Assembly (NCBI GenBank): GCA_003963305.1
Contig: RXJR01000018.1
Coordinates: 157,190 to 221,189 of the forward strand
Direction: 5' to 3'
DNA length: 64,000 bases
Source of the DNA: Candidatus Melainabacteria bacterium
GTDB lineage: Bacteria > Cyanobacteriota > Vampirovibrionia > Obscuribacterales > Obscuribacteraceae
The notes under the pieces are model-generated. The model ran no database searches. It was not told the DNA's origin and saw nothing but the letters and a program-made list of their open reading frames with translations. How positions within the stretch are numbered: the first letter of the stretch is position 1; the number at the start of each line of letters is the position of its first letter. Below are positions 1-8,435 of this stretch, in pieces. The position numbers and the translations under genes are program-made.

Positions 1-676
1 CGGTCAAATAATCCAGAATAGCTTTGTCGCCCGCACGGCATTCCACTGCCAGCGCACCTTGCCCGACGGCAGGCGTACAAACTGCCATGTCTAGATATTC
101 GTTTATCTTGTTGCTCAGACCAAGACGAATCAGTCCGGCCGCAGCAAGCACCATCGCATCGCATTGTCCATCTGTATGTTTACGCAGCCGCGTTGGTATG
201 TTGCCGCGAATGTCGCAGAACTCCAGATCGGTTCGCAACGACCGTATCTGTGCGGTGCGTCTGCGACTGGATGTTGCCACTCGTGTTCCCGGTGGCAACG
301 TTTTTAGTTCCAGATCATCATTTGCAACCAGAACATCACGAGGATCTTCTCGGTCTAAAACACAAGCCAGAACAAGGTCTCTGGGCAATTCGGTGGGCAG
401 ATCTTTCAAGCTGTGCACGACGAAGTCGACACGATCTGAGTAGAGGGCGTCTTCGAGCTCTTTAACAAATACGCCTCGACCGCCTAACTCGGCAATCGGC
501 TTGGTTTGCACCTTGTCACCGCCTGTGGTGATAGGTACAATTTCGAATTTCAAGTCAGGAAATCTGCCGGTCAGCTCTTTGATGACGATGTCTGTCTGCA
601 ATCGAGCTAGCTGGCTCTCTCGCGTTCCAACGCGCACGCACTTTTGCTTGCTTGATTTGGTGGTCTTCTTTGTCAC
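1..676 (-). CDS. hemC: Hydroxymethylbilane synthase (porphobilinogen deaminase), 3' end outside window
   Basis: Joins four porphobilinogen molecules into hydroxymethylbilane in cytosolic heme synthesis. About 225 residues are visible. They carry the family pattern: VGTRESQLA near the N-terminus, HSLKDLPTELP in the substrate site, then RRRTAQ and RGNIPTRLRKH, and GQGALAVECR near the cut edge. The cysteine that binds the dipyrromethane cofactor should lie just beyond the window. The start is a GTG at 674-676 that overlaps the hemA stop in a GTGA arrangement, so the two genes are translationally coupled. The family call is secure; the C-terminus is unseen. Confidence 0.93.
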   Translation of the reverse strand, partial: MTKKTTKSSKQKCVRVGTRESQLARLQTDIVIKELTGRFPDLKFEIVPITTGGDKVQTKPIAELGGRGVFVKELEDALYSDRVDFVVHSLKDLPTELPRDLVLACVLDREDPRDVLVANDDLELKTLPPGTRVATSSRRRTAQIRSLRTDLEFCDIRGNIPTRLRKHTDGQCDAMVLAAAGLIRLGLSNKINEYLDMAVCTPAVGQGALAVECRAGDKAILDYLT

Positions 677-2031
677 TTTTCTCTACAGGCGGTGTCTGGT
701 CCGCTCAATCGGCTGCGAGAAGTCTTCTTGGAGTTCAGGGCTCCAAGCGGATCGAGGCTGAACAAAGTGCGCAGAGCTTCTGCTTGCTGTCGCAAGATTT
801 CGTAGTCTCTGGTCGCTTTCAGTTGCACTGTCGGGTGATGCAAAATTTGATTGACGATGGCCCGACTGATTTCTTCGATTTGGGCCGGGTCTGTTTCGCT
901 GTCGCTCAGACTGGCACCTCGTGTTTTCGCCATCTGTTCAAGGCGAATCGATTCGATTTTTTCACGCAGACCGGCAATGGTTGGTACCACCAGTAGTGAG
1001 CGTTGCCAGGCGTGAAACTCGTCTAGAGTTTGAAATACAATGTCTTCAGCTTCTGCGACTAGAGCTTCTCTCTCGGCCAGGTTCTTCGTTACTACTTCAG
1101 TCAGATCATCGGACTGGAAAAGTTTGACGCCTGGAAGATTAGCAATTGTGGGCTCTACATTGCGTGGCACTGAAATATCAACGATACAGAGCGGTTTTTG
1201 TTCTTTCGAACGGCTTGCCGCGAGTAGCTCACGTTCGAGCAAGAACCTTTGTGCGCTTGTCGAGACTACGACCAGATCAGCCGTTGCTGCCAGTTTGTGG
1301 CGATCTTCGAAATCGAACTCGGTTTCTAAACGATGTACGTTTGGCAGAGAGTTTTTCAAAAACTGTTGAACGCGTTCTTTGCTGCGATTCAGCAAAAATA
1401 CGGTTCCGCTTCCCTGATCGGAAAGCAGTAGTTTGACGCATATCTGAGACATCTTGCCGGCACCGATGACGGCGATGCGCTTGTCTTTCAGGTCGCCCAG
1501 GGTTGTTCGAGCCAGTTCCAGTGCTGCTGAGCTCACTGATACGGCCCTTTTGCCCATCGATGTTTCGGAGCGAACACGTTTACCGCATTGCAGGGCAATT
1601 TTGAACAGATGGTCGAGCACAGGTCCGGCAGTCTTGGCTTCCAACGCCGACTGATAAGCGGCTTTGACCTGGGACATGATCTGTCCTTCGCCCAGAACCA
1701 TACTGTCGAGCCCGGAAGCAACCCGGAAGAGGTGCAAAGCGACATCTTCTCTCAGCAGTCTGAAATTCGGTTTGAGGGCGCCGTGGTCGCTGACTGCCTG
1801 AGCTGAATTGAAAAATTGTTCGATTTCCTGCCAACCTGCTTGAACGTTCGAGACAACGGCATAGACTTCGGTGCGGTTGCAGGTCGATAAGATCGCCGCT
1901 TCTTTGACGTGCGGCAGGTGGGATAGAGCCATCAGTGCGTGGCTGACGCATGATTGAGGAATCGTGAAGCGCTCACGAATGGCAATCGGAGTGTTGTGAT
2001 AATTCAGGCCACAGACTACGAGGTGAGTCAT
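673..2031 (-). CDS. hemA: Glutamyl-tRNA reductase
   Basis: Reduces glutamyl-tRNA to glutamate-1-semialdehyde with NADPH, the first step of the C5 route to tetrapyrroles. At 452 residues it has normal length. The signature STCNRTEVY holds the catalytic Cys51. GEGQIMSQVKAAY follows near residue 115, and a Rossmann segment VIGAGKMSQ sits near residue 190. The C-terminal helical dimerisation region contains LFSLDPLGALN near its end. It is the first gene of a hemA-hemC unit with a 4-base overlap. The ATG at 2031 fits the family N-terminus (MTHLVVCGLNYHNTP). A C5-type enzyme is expected in the cyanobacterial lineage and most other bacteria outside the alphaproteobacteria. Confidence 0.96.
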   Translation of the reverse strand: MTHLVVCGLNYHNTPIAIRERFTIPQSCVSHALMALSHLPHVKEAAILSTCNRTEVYAVVSNVQAGWQEIEQFFNSAQAVSDHGALKPNFRLLREDVALHLFRVASGLDSMVLGEGQIMSQVKAAYQSALEAKTAGPVLDHLFKIALQCGKRVRSETSMGKRAVSVSSAALELARTTLGDLKDKRIAVIGAGKMSQICVKLLLSDQGSGTVFLLNRSKERVQQFLKNSLPNVHRLETEFDFEDRHKLAATADLVVVSTSAQRFLLERELLAASRSKEQKPLCIVDISVPRNVEPTIANLPGVKLFQSDDLTEVVTKNLAEREALVAEAEDIVFQTLDEFHAWQRSLLVVPTIAGLREKIESIRLEQMAKTRGASLSDSETDPAQIEEISRAIVNQILHHPTVQLKATRDYEILRQQAEALRTLFSLDPLGALNSKKTSRSRLSGPDTACREK

Positions 2032-2352
2032 TCTGATGGGGTTTCCAGGTCGACCAGTAAGCCGTTGAATCGGTCCGTTTTTTTCATCCCAATCGACCTC
2101 AAAGCCTCTGATGATCGGAGCAGGTGATGATTGCCAATTATATCCACGCCGCGAAGCTCTTTTTCTGAACTAGATGTCAGCGTAAAGAATCTACAAATAT
2201 GCTTCTAGCTTACTCGTAAGGGGGCAAGACGCGCTAGTGGCGGCATATACTGGCATTGCCGCTTGACTATAGGGGCTTTCGACCCGCTGGTCGTTTTGAT
2301 TAGAAGATCTTCGATTGAGATGTTGATGGAGGGCATTTGTCTTTCCATCAAG
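2032..2352. other. Intergenic region upstream of hemA
   Basis: About 320 bases between the hemA start and the 3' end of the binding-protein gene, both on the minus strand. It should carry the hemA promoter, but I see no convincing -35/-10 pair or riboswitch. The only clear structure is the hairpin at 2323-2351, listed separately. Confidence 0.5.
2323..2351 (-). terminator. Possible transcription-end hairpin after the binding-protein gene
   Basis: TTGATGGA (2323-2330) pairs with TCCATCAA (2344-2351) around a 13-base loop, directly next to the stop codon at 2353. No T-run follows on the minus strand, so this is a hairpin rather than a clear intrinsic terminator. Confidence 0.35.
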
Positions 2353-3330
2353 TCAATTCGCCGGGGGCATGAACGGGGCCAGAGTCGATTGGGTGCGAGC
2401 CGACCAACTGTCGAGCTGGGTTGAAAGCTCGGGATGGACCTTTTTAGCCAGCCAGTACAGCCCAGTTGTAAGGCGCAGTGTTGGACGGGCCAGACCGTCG
2501 TGGGGCGGGTCTGGCAGGAAATAAACTCGCTTGTTTTTGACGGCTTTCAGCGACGACCATGGATGCTTTTCTAAAAATGAATGGTCTTTGCATTCGTAAG
2601 GCATGACTATCACGTCAGGATTTGCCAGAACTAATTTTTCCATGGAAAAGTGAGGATAGCCCGACTCGAGATTCTTGGAAATGCTGTCGCCACCACATAC
2701 GGTGATGACTTCCGTCAGGTAACTAGCCTTTCCAAGTGTGAGAAGCGGTTGCGGCCAGACGCAATAGAAAACCGCAGGCTTTACGCTTGCTTTGCTTGTG
2801 ATCTCTTTTAGCTCAGTAATGCAAGTGTTGAATTTAGCTGCTGCCTGGTCACCACGTGCGGTGCTGTTGGAGAGTGCGGCCAGGTCTTTCAGATTTTTGG
2901 AAATGTCTGATAAATGGTCGTTTTTTAGAACCAGGACCTTGTAGCCGTTATGCGAGAGTTGCCCGGCAAGAGCTTCCTGACCACTTACACAGACGATTTT
3001 GTCAGGTTTGACCGTTGCTAACCTTTCCAGATTGGCAGCAATGAAATTTCCGACTACCGTTTTCTTCTTCACTGCATCCGGATAATCGCAATAAGAGCAA
3101 ACTCCAAAAAGCTTGTCTCCTGCGCCGACTGCATACAGAAGTTCTGTGTTGGAAGGAGCAAAGGAAACAAGATGTGTGCCGGCTGCTTGCTTGGGCTCAT
3201 TGCCGCTTGCTGCATTGGCTGCGCCTGCGAAATTTGTTGCTGTTGCGCTGATTGTCAAAGCTGCTGTTATCGCAGCAACAGATTTAAGAGCTGCTGTCTT
3301 TACGGCAATTGATGCTGCTTGCTTAGCCAA
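2353..3330 (-). CDS. Periplasmic substrate-binding protein of BtuF/TroA type
   Basis: A 325-residue ABC-transporter binding protein of the helical-backbone class (cobalamin, siderophore or metal ligands). Residues 1-40 form an Ala-rich signal sequence ending in GAANA. The mature part opens with the classic LVSFAPSNTELLYAVGAGDKLFGV, split in the family as lobe 1; FGVCSYCDYP and KTVVGNF follow as in BtuF. A second lobe begins near residue 190 (FYCVWPQPLLTLG). The start is a TTG preceded by a GGAAGAAG-like ribosome site, and it overlaps the 3' end of the NTPase gene by 31 bases. No permease or ATPase gene is nearby, so transport partners must be elsewhere. The ligand cannot be read from the sequence; a corrinoid or iron complex is the usual case. 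Confidence 0.8.
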   Translation of the reverse strand: MAKQAASIAVKTAALKSVAAITAALTISATATNFAGAANAASGNEPKQAAGTHLVSFAPSNTELLYAVGAGDKLFGVCSYCDYPDAVKKKTVVGNFIAANLERLATVKPDKIVCVSGQEALAGQLSHNGYKVLVLKNDHLSDISKNLKDLAALSNSTARGDQAAAKFNTCITELKEITSKASVKPAVFYCVWPQPLLTLGKASYLTEVITVCGGDSISKNLESGYPHFSMEKLVLANPDVIVMPYECKDHSFLEKHPWSSLKAVKNKRVYFLPDPPHDGLARPTLRLTTGLYWLAKKVHPELSTQLDSWSARTQSTLAPFMPPAN

Positions 3331-3863
3331 CTTTTGACTTCTTCCAGCCGGGATTCATTGTCCAATGATTGAACCACATAAGTTGCATGTGACAACTCCC
3401 ATTCAAAAATCGTCATGCGAATAATTCGATCGATTTGCTTCTGGTAATCGGGTTCGGTCCATCTGAATCCGTCTTCTACTGGAGGAAACATTGGTGGAAT
3501 ATAGATGATGTGCGTATAACGCTCAGCTTGTCGACGCGATTGCTGGTAGTAAGCCTCTGTGTCATAGGTCATTGCCTGACAAATATTCCAGCGTTGCCAG
3601 AGCACCCAGCAGTCAACCGTGGAGCGGTCGGATATAAACGACCCGGCGGCATCTTCAGCGTCAATTTGCGCTTTCAGCACTTTCCTTTTGAAATCTTCTT
3701 GATCGGGAATGTCGCCGATTCTCTTATATCCAAGTTCCTGGCAAAGCTTTCTGCCAAGTTCAGGAATGACCGATAAAGAGAGCAGCGGGGCTAGCATCTC
3801 CACCAAAGTGGTTTTGCCGACCCCGCTTGCACCTGTAACGATAATCCTTTGCTGTGTGCTCAA
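3300..3863 (-). CDS. P-loop NTPase of the AAA_28/NadR-kinase-like type
   Basis: A 187-residue cytosolic nucleotide-binding protein. The Walker A motif GASGVGKTT lies at residues 11-19. FISDRSTVDCWVLWQ is the lid/Walker B-like segment (near residue 76) seen in NadR-type kinases and related phosphotransferases, and IIYIPPMFPPVEDGFRW follows. The small single-domain size matches such kinases. It starts directly after the flotillin stop (3864) and overlaps the binding-protein gene downstream, so it is probably expressed with both. The substrate is unknown; a nucleoside or cofactor kinase is an inference from the fold. Confidence 0.65.
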   Translation of the reverse strand: MSTQQRIIVTGASGVGKTTLVEMLAPLLSLSVIPELGRKLCQELGYKRIGDIPDQEDFKRKVLKAQIDAEDAAGSFISDRSTVDCWVLWQRWNICQAMTYDTEAYYQQSRRQAERYTHIIYIPPMFPPVEDGFRWTEPDYQKQIDRIIRMTIFEWELSHATYVVQSLDNESRLEEVKSWLSKQHQLP

Positions 3864-5423
3864 TTAGCTGAGTGATTTGGTTGGATCTACCGCTTGACTG
3901 CGGGCTGTACCACCATCGATTACTTTGCGGTCGCGCTTCAGGGCGTCGGCGATATCGATACCGGTCAGTCCTTTGATCATCATCATGCTCTGTGTTGCAA
4001 CGTTGAGAACATCGTTGGTGACTTTGCTGGCACCGCCGTCGCTTCCAGTTGAAAGTACAGTCATGTTGCCAATCTTCGAGAGCGGTGAAGCAGCAGCGGC
4101 AATCATTTCAGGCAGTTTCTCGATGATCATGCTTGTCATAGCAGCGTCATTATAGAGCTTGTAGGCTTCCGCTTTCTTAGCCATGGCTTCGGCTTCTGCT
4201 TGACCTTTGGCTGCTGTAACGGTAGCTTCGGCAAGACCTTGAGCTCTGGTTGCTTCTGCATGGGCAAGACCCAGGGCTTTGGTGGCTTCGGAGTCTGCCA
4301 TCGCTTTCAAACGAGTGGCATCCGCTTGACCTTGTGCTTGCAGTTTCATCGCTTGAGCGTCTGCTTCGGCAAGTAATCTGCGTTTTTCCTGTTCGGCTTG
4401 CGCCATCAAGCGAATTCTCTGTTGTTCTGCTTCGGCAGGCTTGGTGACTTCGCTTTCGAGAGATACCTGGCGTTTCTGCACTTCAACCTGTTGCAGTTCA
4501 ACTTCTTTCTGTGCTTCAACGATTCTGATCTTCTGAGTTTCTTCAACAAGTTTCTGTTGTGTCTGCGCTTTGACGATGTCGTATGCCATGTCTGATGCAG
4601 CTTTCTTGTTGGCGACTTCGCTCTGGAACTGCGCCTGGTTGACCTGGAAGTTTTTGGAAGCTTCGGCAACTCTAGTGTCGGCTAACAGCTTGGCTTTGGC
4701 GCCTTCTTCTGCGGCTTGCGCTTGTGCAATCTGCGCGTCGCGTTGAGCTTGTGCTTGTTGGATTTGAGTTTCTTTGGCTGCGTGGGCAACACCGATGTCG
4801 GCGTTTCTTTTTGCTTCGGCTGTTTGTTGACGACCGAGTGATTCCAAATAACCAACTGTATCTTTGATTTCTTTGATGGTGAACGATACAACGGTCAAAC
4901 CCATCTTGGCCAGGTCAGCAAGCGATACTTCTTGAACACGTTGGGCGAATGAGTCGTTGTTTTGTACCAACTCTTCGACTGCCATCGTACCGAGAATGGC
5001 TCTCAAGTGACCGACCAGTGATTCGTGAGCAATGTTCTTTATTTCTTCTTCCGTCTTGCCGAGGAATTGCTCAGCGGCTGTCGAGATTGAGATTTCGTCG
5101 CCTTTGACTTTTACTTGAGCAACGCCTTCTACGAATATTGGAACACCGTTTTTAGTGATCATCGGCGCTTGTGAGTGGACGTCTATCGTCATCACTTCAA
5201 GGCTCAACGTCGCTTTTTGTTGCACCATCGGCAGCATGACCGCGCCACCACCGACGATGATTTTATAACTTCTTCCGTCCCGCCCAGCGTACATACCGGA
5301 GATGATCATCGCTTCGTTGGGGCTGCACTTTTGGTAGAGGTTAACCATCAGATAGACCATGATGAAAGCTAGCATGACTCCGACGCCTACGGCTATTAGT
5401 GAACCGATCTCTAAACCAAACAT
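3864..5423 (-). CDS. Flotillin-like SPFH membrane scaffold protein
   Basis: A 519-residue protein of the FloT/YuaG class, which organises ordered membrane microdomains on the cytoplasmic face. An N-terminal membrane segment (about residues 8-28) is followed by an SPFH domain (about 30-200, with CSPNEAMIISG and VEGVAQVKVKGDE). A long Ala/Glu/Gln-rich coiled coil covers about 200-420, with repeated EAxA units. The C-terminal part after residue 430 contains MIIEKLPEMIAAAASPL, typical of flotillins. The ATG at 5423 has a GGAGGG ribosome site. The upstream minus-strand genes encode NfeD-like proteins, the usual flotillin partner (YuaF with YuaG in Bacillus). The pairing here supports a flotillin function rather than a prohibitin one. 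Confidence 0.9.
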   Translation of the reverse strand: MFGLEIGSLIAVGVGVMLAFIMVYLMVNLYQKCSPNEAMIISGMYAGRDGRSYKIIVGGGAVMLPMVQQKATLSLEVMTIDVHSQAPMITKNGVPIFVEGVAQVKVKGDEISISTAAEQFLGKTEEEIKNIAHESLVGHLRAILGTMAVEELVQNNDSFAQRVQEVSLADLAKMGLTVVSFTIKEIKDTVGYLESLGRQQTAEAKRNADIGVAHAAKETQIQQAQAQRDAQIAQAQAAEEGAKAKLLADTRVAEASKNFQVNQAQFQSEVANKKAASDMAYDIVKAQTQQKLVEETQKIRIVEAQKEVELQQVEVQKRQVSLESEVTKPAEAEQQRIRLMAQAEQEKRRLLAEADAQAMKLQAQGQADATRLKAMADSEATKALGLAHAEATRAQGLAEATVTAAKGQAEAEAMAKKAEAYKLYNDAAMTSMIIEKLPEMIAAAASPLSKIGNMTVLSTGSDGGASKVTNDVLNVATQSMMMIKGLTGIDIADALKRDRKVIDGGTARSQAVDPTKSLS

Positions 5424-5836
5424 ATTGTGTCCCTCCAGTGGGAAAGCGAGAATCGTCTCTTTCCCTTATCATTCCCTAAAATCAGTTCTCTTTAGACAGT
5501 TTGCAATTTGATATTTGTCATTGATTTACTGCGTGAGAACATCATATATGCACTCTTGATTTCCTCTTGACAGCATCATCAATTCATTATTATTTGGCGT
5601 TCTTCGTCATTTTTTCTACACAATTTTTCAGCCAGCCGACGGCTGTAGTTTCCGATAAAGTTACTCGTGGGCATCTTAAAATTTTGCCGCAGTTCGGCAC
5701 GGGGGCGAGCAAGCGGGCGTTGCAATTTGTTCAAAGGAAGTTTTATTTTTTCCCTACTGAGTGCAATTTGCGCGATACATTGCGTGCACAATTGTGCCCT
5801 TTTAGTACTTTCGCAGCAACGCTTATCGGTGCTGCC
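5424..5836. other. Intergenic region between NfeD-like gene and flotillin gene
   Basis: 413 AT-rich bases upstream of the flotillin start. A promoter for the flotillin gene is expected here. On the plus strand TTGACA at 5567 is followed 15 bases later by TATTAT, but no credible plus-strand gene follows. Short reading frames on both strands show no family features and lack ribosome sites. Confidence 0.4.
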
Positions 5837-6775
5837 TTATTGAAGTGATTGCGAGCGCATCTTTGCTAGTTTTTCTTGCGGCGTAAGAGTGTCATCTTCG
5901 AAGGCGGGATCAATAAAGGTGTCGGTCCAAAGATCGACGAGAACATAATCAGGTTGATGTTCGCAGATATAAACTTTGGTTCCTCGTTTGATCTCTTGAT
6001 CTGGCGATTTCGCTTTCGCAGGAGAGGCATAGCGTTTTGAAGAGACTATGTATGTCACTTCGCCGGTCCTGCCCGGTGGGATGGGCACGGTCACCTCGGC
6101 CATATGCCCGATCAGATCGTGCTCGGTGGCTGCCGATGAGGAGTACATTCTTGCGAAGACTGTATTCATGACGTTAGTGACTATTTTGACCGCGACAAAG
6201 CCGCCAAAGAGTGCAGGAGCGAGGGTTATGTAGCCAAGCACAGGGAAGCTGGAAATGAAAAAGAGCCCCGTCAATCCGAAGAATGCTAAAAAGGTTGTGA
6301 TGATGGTTGGGTTCAACGCGCTGAGAATTGCTTCCACCGGACCGCCCTTCTCTTCTTCTCTCGTGGGCGCGTGGAAGGGACCTGTGCTGGCTTGCAGCGC
6401 TGCCCCTTGAATTATTACTTCGTTTGCACCGCTGGCGGTGCTTTGACCTGCTCCTGTATGGGTGCCACTGCCTGCGCCACCATGTGCCGAGCCGCTGGCT
6501 GCGCCATGTCCAGCGGCGGTGCCCCCTTGACCGATAGCAGTGTGTCCACCGCTTCCGCCATGACCAATTGCAGTGTGTCCTCCGGCGCCCGTATGACCAA
6601 CGCCGGTGTGACCGCCGACACCACCGTGCCCGATGCCGGTGTGCCCACCGCCAACGTGCCCTCCGTGACCTCCGCCTGCATGGTGAGCTCCCATAAATGC
6701 GCAGGCGACCAGAAATAGCGAACCAATCGCGGCGCATACAATATAGATTTGATTTATCAACGGCAACGGTATCAT
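5837..6775 (-). CDS. NfeD-like membrane protein with His/Gly-rich repeat region
   Basis: A 312-residue protein. The N-terminal membrane segment is about residues 6-28 (QIYIVCAAIGSLFLVACAF). Residues 29-115 are almost only Gly, His, Ala, Thr and Val, with fourteen histidines in GH, GGHT and GIGH units. A hydrophobic pair of helices covers about 150-205. The C-terminal domain (from MAEVTVPIPPGRTGEVTY) resembles the OB-fold of NfeD/YuaF proteins. The homologous gene at 6791-7600 is only 15 bases upstream, so the two are co-transcribed and paralogous. An NfeD-type protein beside flotillin is a known partnership. The His-rich part may bind metal or be a flexible exported loop; that is inference. 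Confidence 0.7.
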   Translation of the reverse strand: MIPLPLINQIYIVCAAIGSLFLVACAFMGAHHAGGGHGGHVGGGHTGIGHGGVGGHTGVGHTGAGGHTAIGHGGSGGHTAIGQGGTAAGHGAASGSAHGGAGSGTHTGAGQSTASGANEVIIQGAALQASTGPFHAPTREEEKGGPVEAILSALNPTIITTFLAFFGLTGLFFISSFPVLGYITLAPALFGGFVAVKIVTNVMNTVFARMYSSSAATEHDLIGHMAEVTVPIPPGRTGEVTYIVSSKRYASPAKAKSPDQEIKRGTKVYICEHQPDYVLVDLWTDTFIDPAFEDDTLTPQEKLAKMRSQSLQ

Positions 6776-6790
6776 GCTGTCACCTTTCTC

Positions 6791-7600
6791 TTAACTGATG
6801 AAACGTTGTTCCAACTCGTCATGTTCGGGATCATAGGGTTCGATCAAAACAATGTGTTCTTTCGAACCGACTATCAAAACCTTTGAGCCTTTCTTGAAAT
6901 CGAGTCCTGGTTTGGCGGGCTGTGCAGTGGCGGTCATGCGTTTAGCATTGAGCACGTATGTAACTTCACCCATGCGCCCGTCATGGATGGGGACGTTGAC
7001 TTCTGCCATCTGCCCGAGCAGGTCTGATTCGCGCTGATGAGTGGACGTGAACATGTTTTTGATCATCCACTGCGTCATGCCCTTAAATGCCGCTGAAACT
7101 CCGATGCTGACTGCAATTGCCGGAATTAGCGTGAAGTATCCCAGCCAGGGAGCGTTGAATGCGAGCACCAGACCCGTTAGTCCGAAGAAGGCCAGGTAGA
7201 TGCAGACCGTCATCGGGCTCAGTAAGGTCAGGATTATGCCGAAAATCCCTGTTGTAACAGTGCTGGTCGCTGTTCGGTGGGTGAGAACTGGTCGCCCGGA
7301 GATGGGTACGACTCGATGGTTTGAGTTGCCGCCGGCGTTGAAATCAGTGCCGGCACCGCCATCGTCGCCGGCGTTGAAGTCGGTTCCGCCGCCGCCGTCA
7401 TCACCGGCATTGAAGTCTGTTCCGCCCCCGCCATCGTCACCAGCATTGAAGTCACTGCCACCGCCGTCATCATGTCCTGCTCCGTCATGCCCTCCGCCTT
7501 CGTCGCCGAGGTGACCCATGAGGAAGCTGCCGATCACGAAAATGGAACCGATGCCCGCGCAGACGGCGTAAACTTGACCTAGCATTCCGAGCGGAATCAT
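6791..7600 (-). CDS. NfeD-like membrane protein with Asp/Gly DFNAG repeats
   Basis: A 269-residue paralogue of the downstream protein, with the same plan: N-terminal membrane helix (QVYAVCAGIGSIFVIGSFLMG), low-complexity region, hydrophobic helices at about 125-175, and a C-terminal OB-like domain (MAEVNVPIHDGRMGEVTYVL). Here the low-complexity region is four copies of a 12-residue unit DDGGGGTDFNAG, encoded by a 36-base tandem repeat at about 7335-7480. The acidic repeat contrasts with the His-rich repeat of the neighbour. The ATG at 7600 gives MIPLGMLGQVY, matching MIPLPLINQIY of the paralogue, which supports both starts. Confidence 0.7.
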   Translation of the reverse strand: MIPLGMLGQVYAVCAGIGSIFVIGSFLMGHLGDEGGGHDGAGHDDGGGSDFNAGDDGGGGTDFNAGDDGGGGTDFNAGDDGGAGTDFNAGGNSNHRVVPISGRPVLTHRTATSTVTTGIFGIILTLLSPMTVCIYLAFFGLTGLVLAFNAPWLGYFTLIPAIAVSIGVSAAFKGMTQWMIKNMFTSTHQRESDLLGQMAEVNVPIHDGRMGEVTYVLNAKRMTATAQPAKPGLDFKKGSKVLIVGSKEHIVLIEPYDPEHDELEQRFIS

Positions 7601-7715
7601 TGTTCTGATTGCCTGATTTTGGTTCTTGAAAAAGTCGGGTTTCCTAGCAATTCAGTACCCTGAGCAGGCATCCGGTAAACGCTGAAAGCCTTATGAAATG
7701 ACTAAGCCGGGCACT

Positions 7716-8267
7716 TCAGTGGTGTTCTAAGCGACGCGCCTCGGAGCGATCTGCCTCGGCTCTTTTGTAGTCACCAAGCGCATCGTAAGCAAGCGCGCGC
7801 TTCTTGTAGTACTCAGGTCGGGGTCTCAGTTCAATTGCTAAGTTGTAATCTGCCAGAGCTGCTTTCGAGTTGAGAATTTGCTGATAGGAATCACCTCGCC
7901 TGATCAAAGCCTCGACGTCGCGAGGATATTTCTCGAGGAGCCTCGTTTCCTTTTCGATGCGCCTAGTTTCCCTCTTTTCTCCGCTGCTAAGAACATCGGA
8001 AACCGTGTCACCAAGTATGTTCTCGGGATTTCGGTGGGTGACGGCAAAGTACAGTCCGCCGAAAACTACCAGTGCGAGCAACACTTGAACTGGGTCACGC
8101 AGGAAGGCACCGAATTCCGCGGATTTGTTGTCGGGTGCCCGCCACTGGTTCACGTCCGAGTATTTGTGACCACAGTGGCGGCAGGTAGAAAACTCGGTCT
8201 CGTCGACCTGGCGGCAGCGGGGATTAGTGCATGTTTTCTTGATGGGATGACTATCGCCGGCGGTCAT
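7716..8267 (-). CDS. Zinc-ribbon, single-pass membrane TPR protein
   Basis: A 183-residue protein. Residues about 12-38 form a zinc ribbon with two Cys pairs (CTNPRC and CRHCG). A membrane helix lies at about 57-77 (VQVLLALVVFGGLYFAV). The C-terminal half holds two TPR-like helix pairs (YPRDVEALIRRGDSYQ and PEYYKKRALAYDALGDY). It lies 115 bases upstream of the two NfeD-like genes on the same strand and may be the first gene of that unit. The function is unknown; TPRs suggest protein binding at the membrane. Confidence 0.6.
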   Translation of the reverse strand: MTAGDSHPIKKTCTNPRCRQVDETEFSTCRHCGHKYSDVNQWRAPDNKSAEFGAFLRDPVQVLLALVVFGGLYFAVTHRNPENILGDTVSDVLSSGEKRETRRIEKETRLLEKYPRDVEALIRRGDSYQQILNSKAALADYNLAIELRPRPEYYKKRALAYDALGDYKRAEADRSEARRLEHH

Positions 8268-8348
8268 GGGGCTCTCATGATTGGATATGGTGAATCCTAA
8301 CAGCTGAGGTCAGTTGTACCGTGGTTTATTGTAGTAACTATCGGACTG

Positions 8349-8372
8349 CTTCGAGTTGAGCTTCGAGTTGAG
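8349..8372. repeat. Two direct copies of a 12-base unit in a divergent promoter region
   Basis: CTTCGAGTTGAG occurs twice in tandem, between the divergent genes at 8267 and 8436. It could be an operator or chance duplication; nothing else supports a regulator. Confidence 0.4.
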
Positions 8373-8435
8373 GGAAGATATAGATAGGTCGCGACAGTTC
8401 CACTGTCTGATAATCGCGCCAGCCGGGAGCGTTTC

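Noticed and set aside
24..443. Plus-strand 139-residue frame
   Set aside because: It overlies the hemC coding strand, which matches the family throughout.
2032..2352. Cobalamin riboswitch near the BtuF-like gene
   Set aside because: The region follows the gene rather than preceding it, and no B12-box is visible.
5567..5848. Possible plus-strand gene and promoter upstream of flotillin
   Set aside because: The -35/-10 spacing is only 15 bases, the start is TTG and the protein shows no pattern.
6371..6718. Alternative plus-strand frame with Ala/Thr/Cys repeats
   Set aside because: It is the shadow of the His/Gly repeat coding strand.
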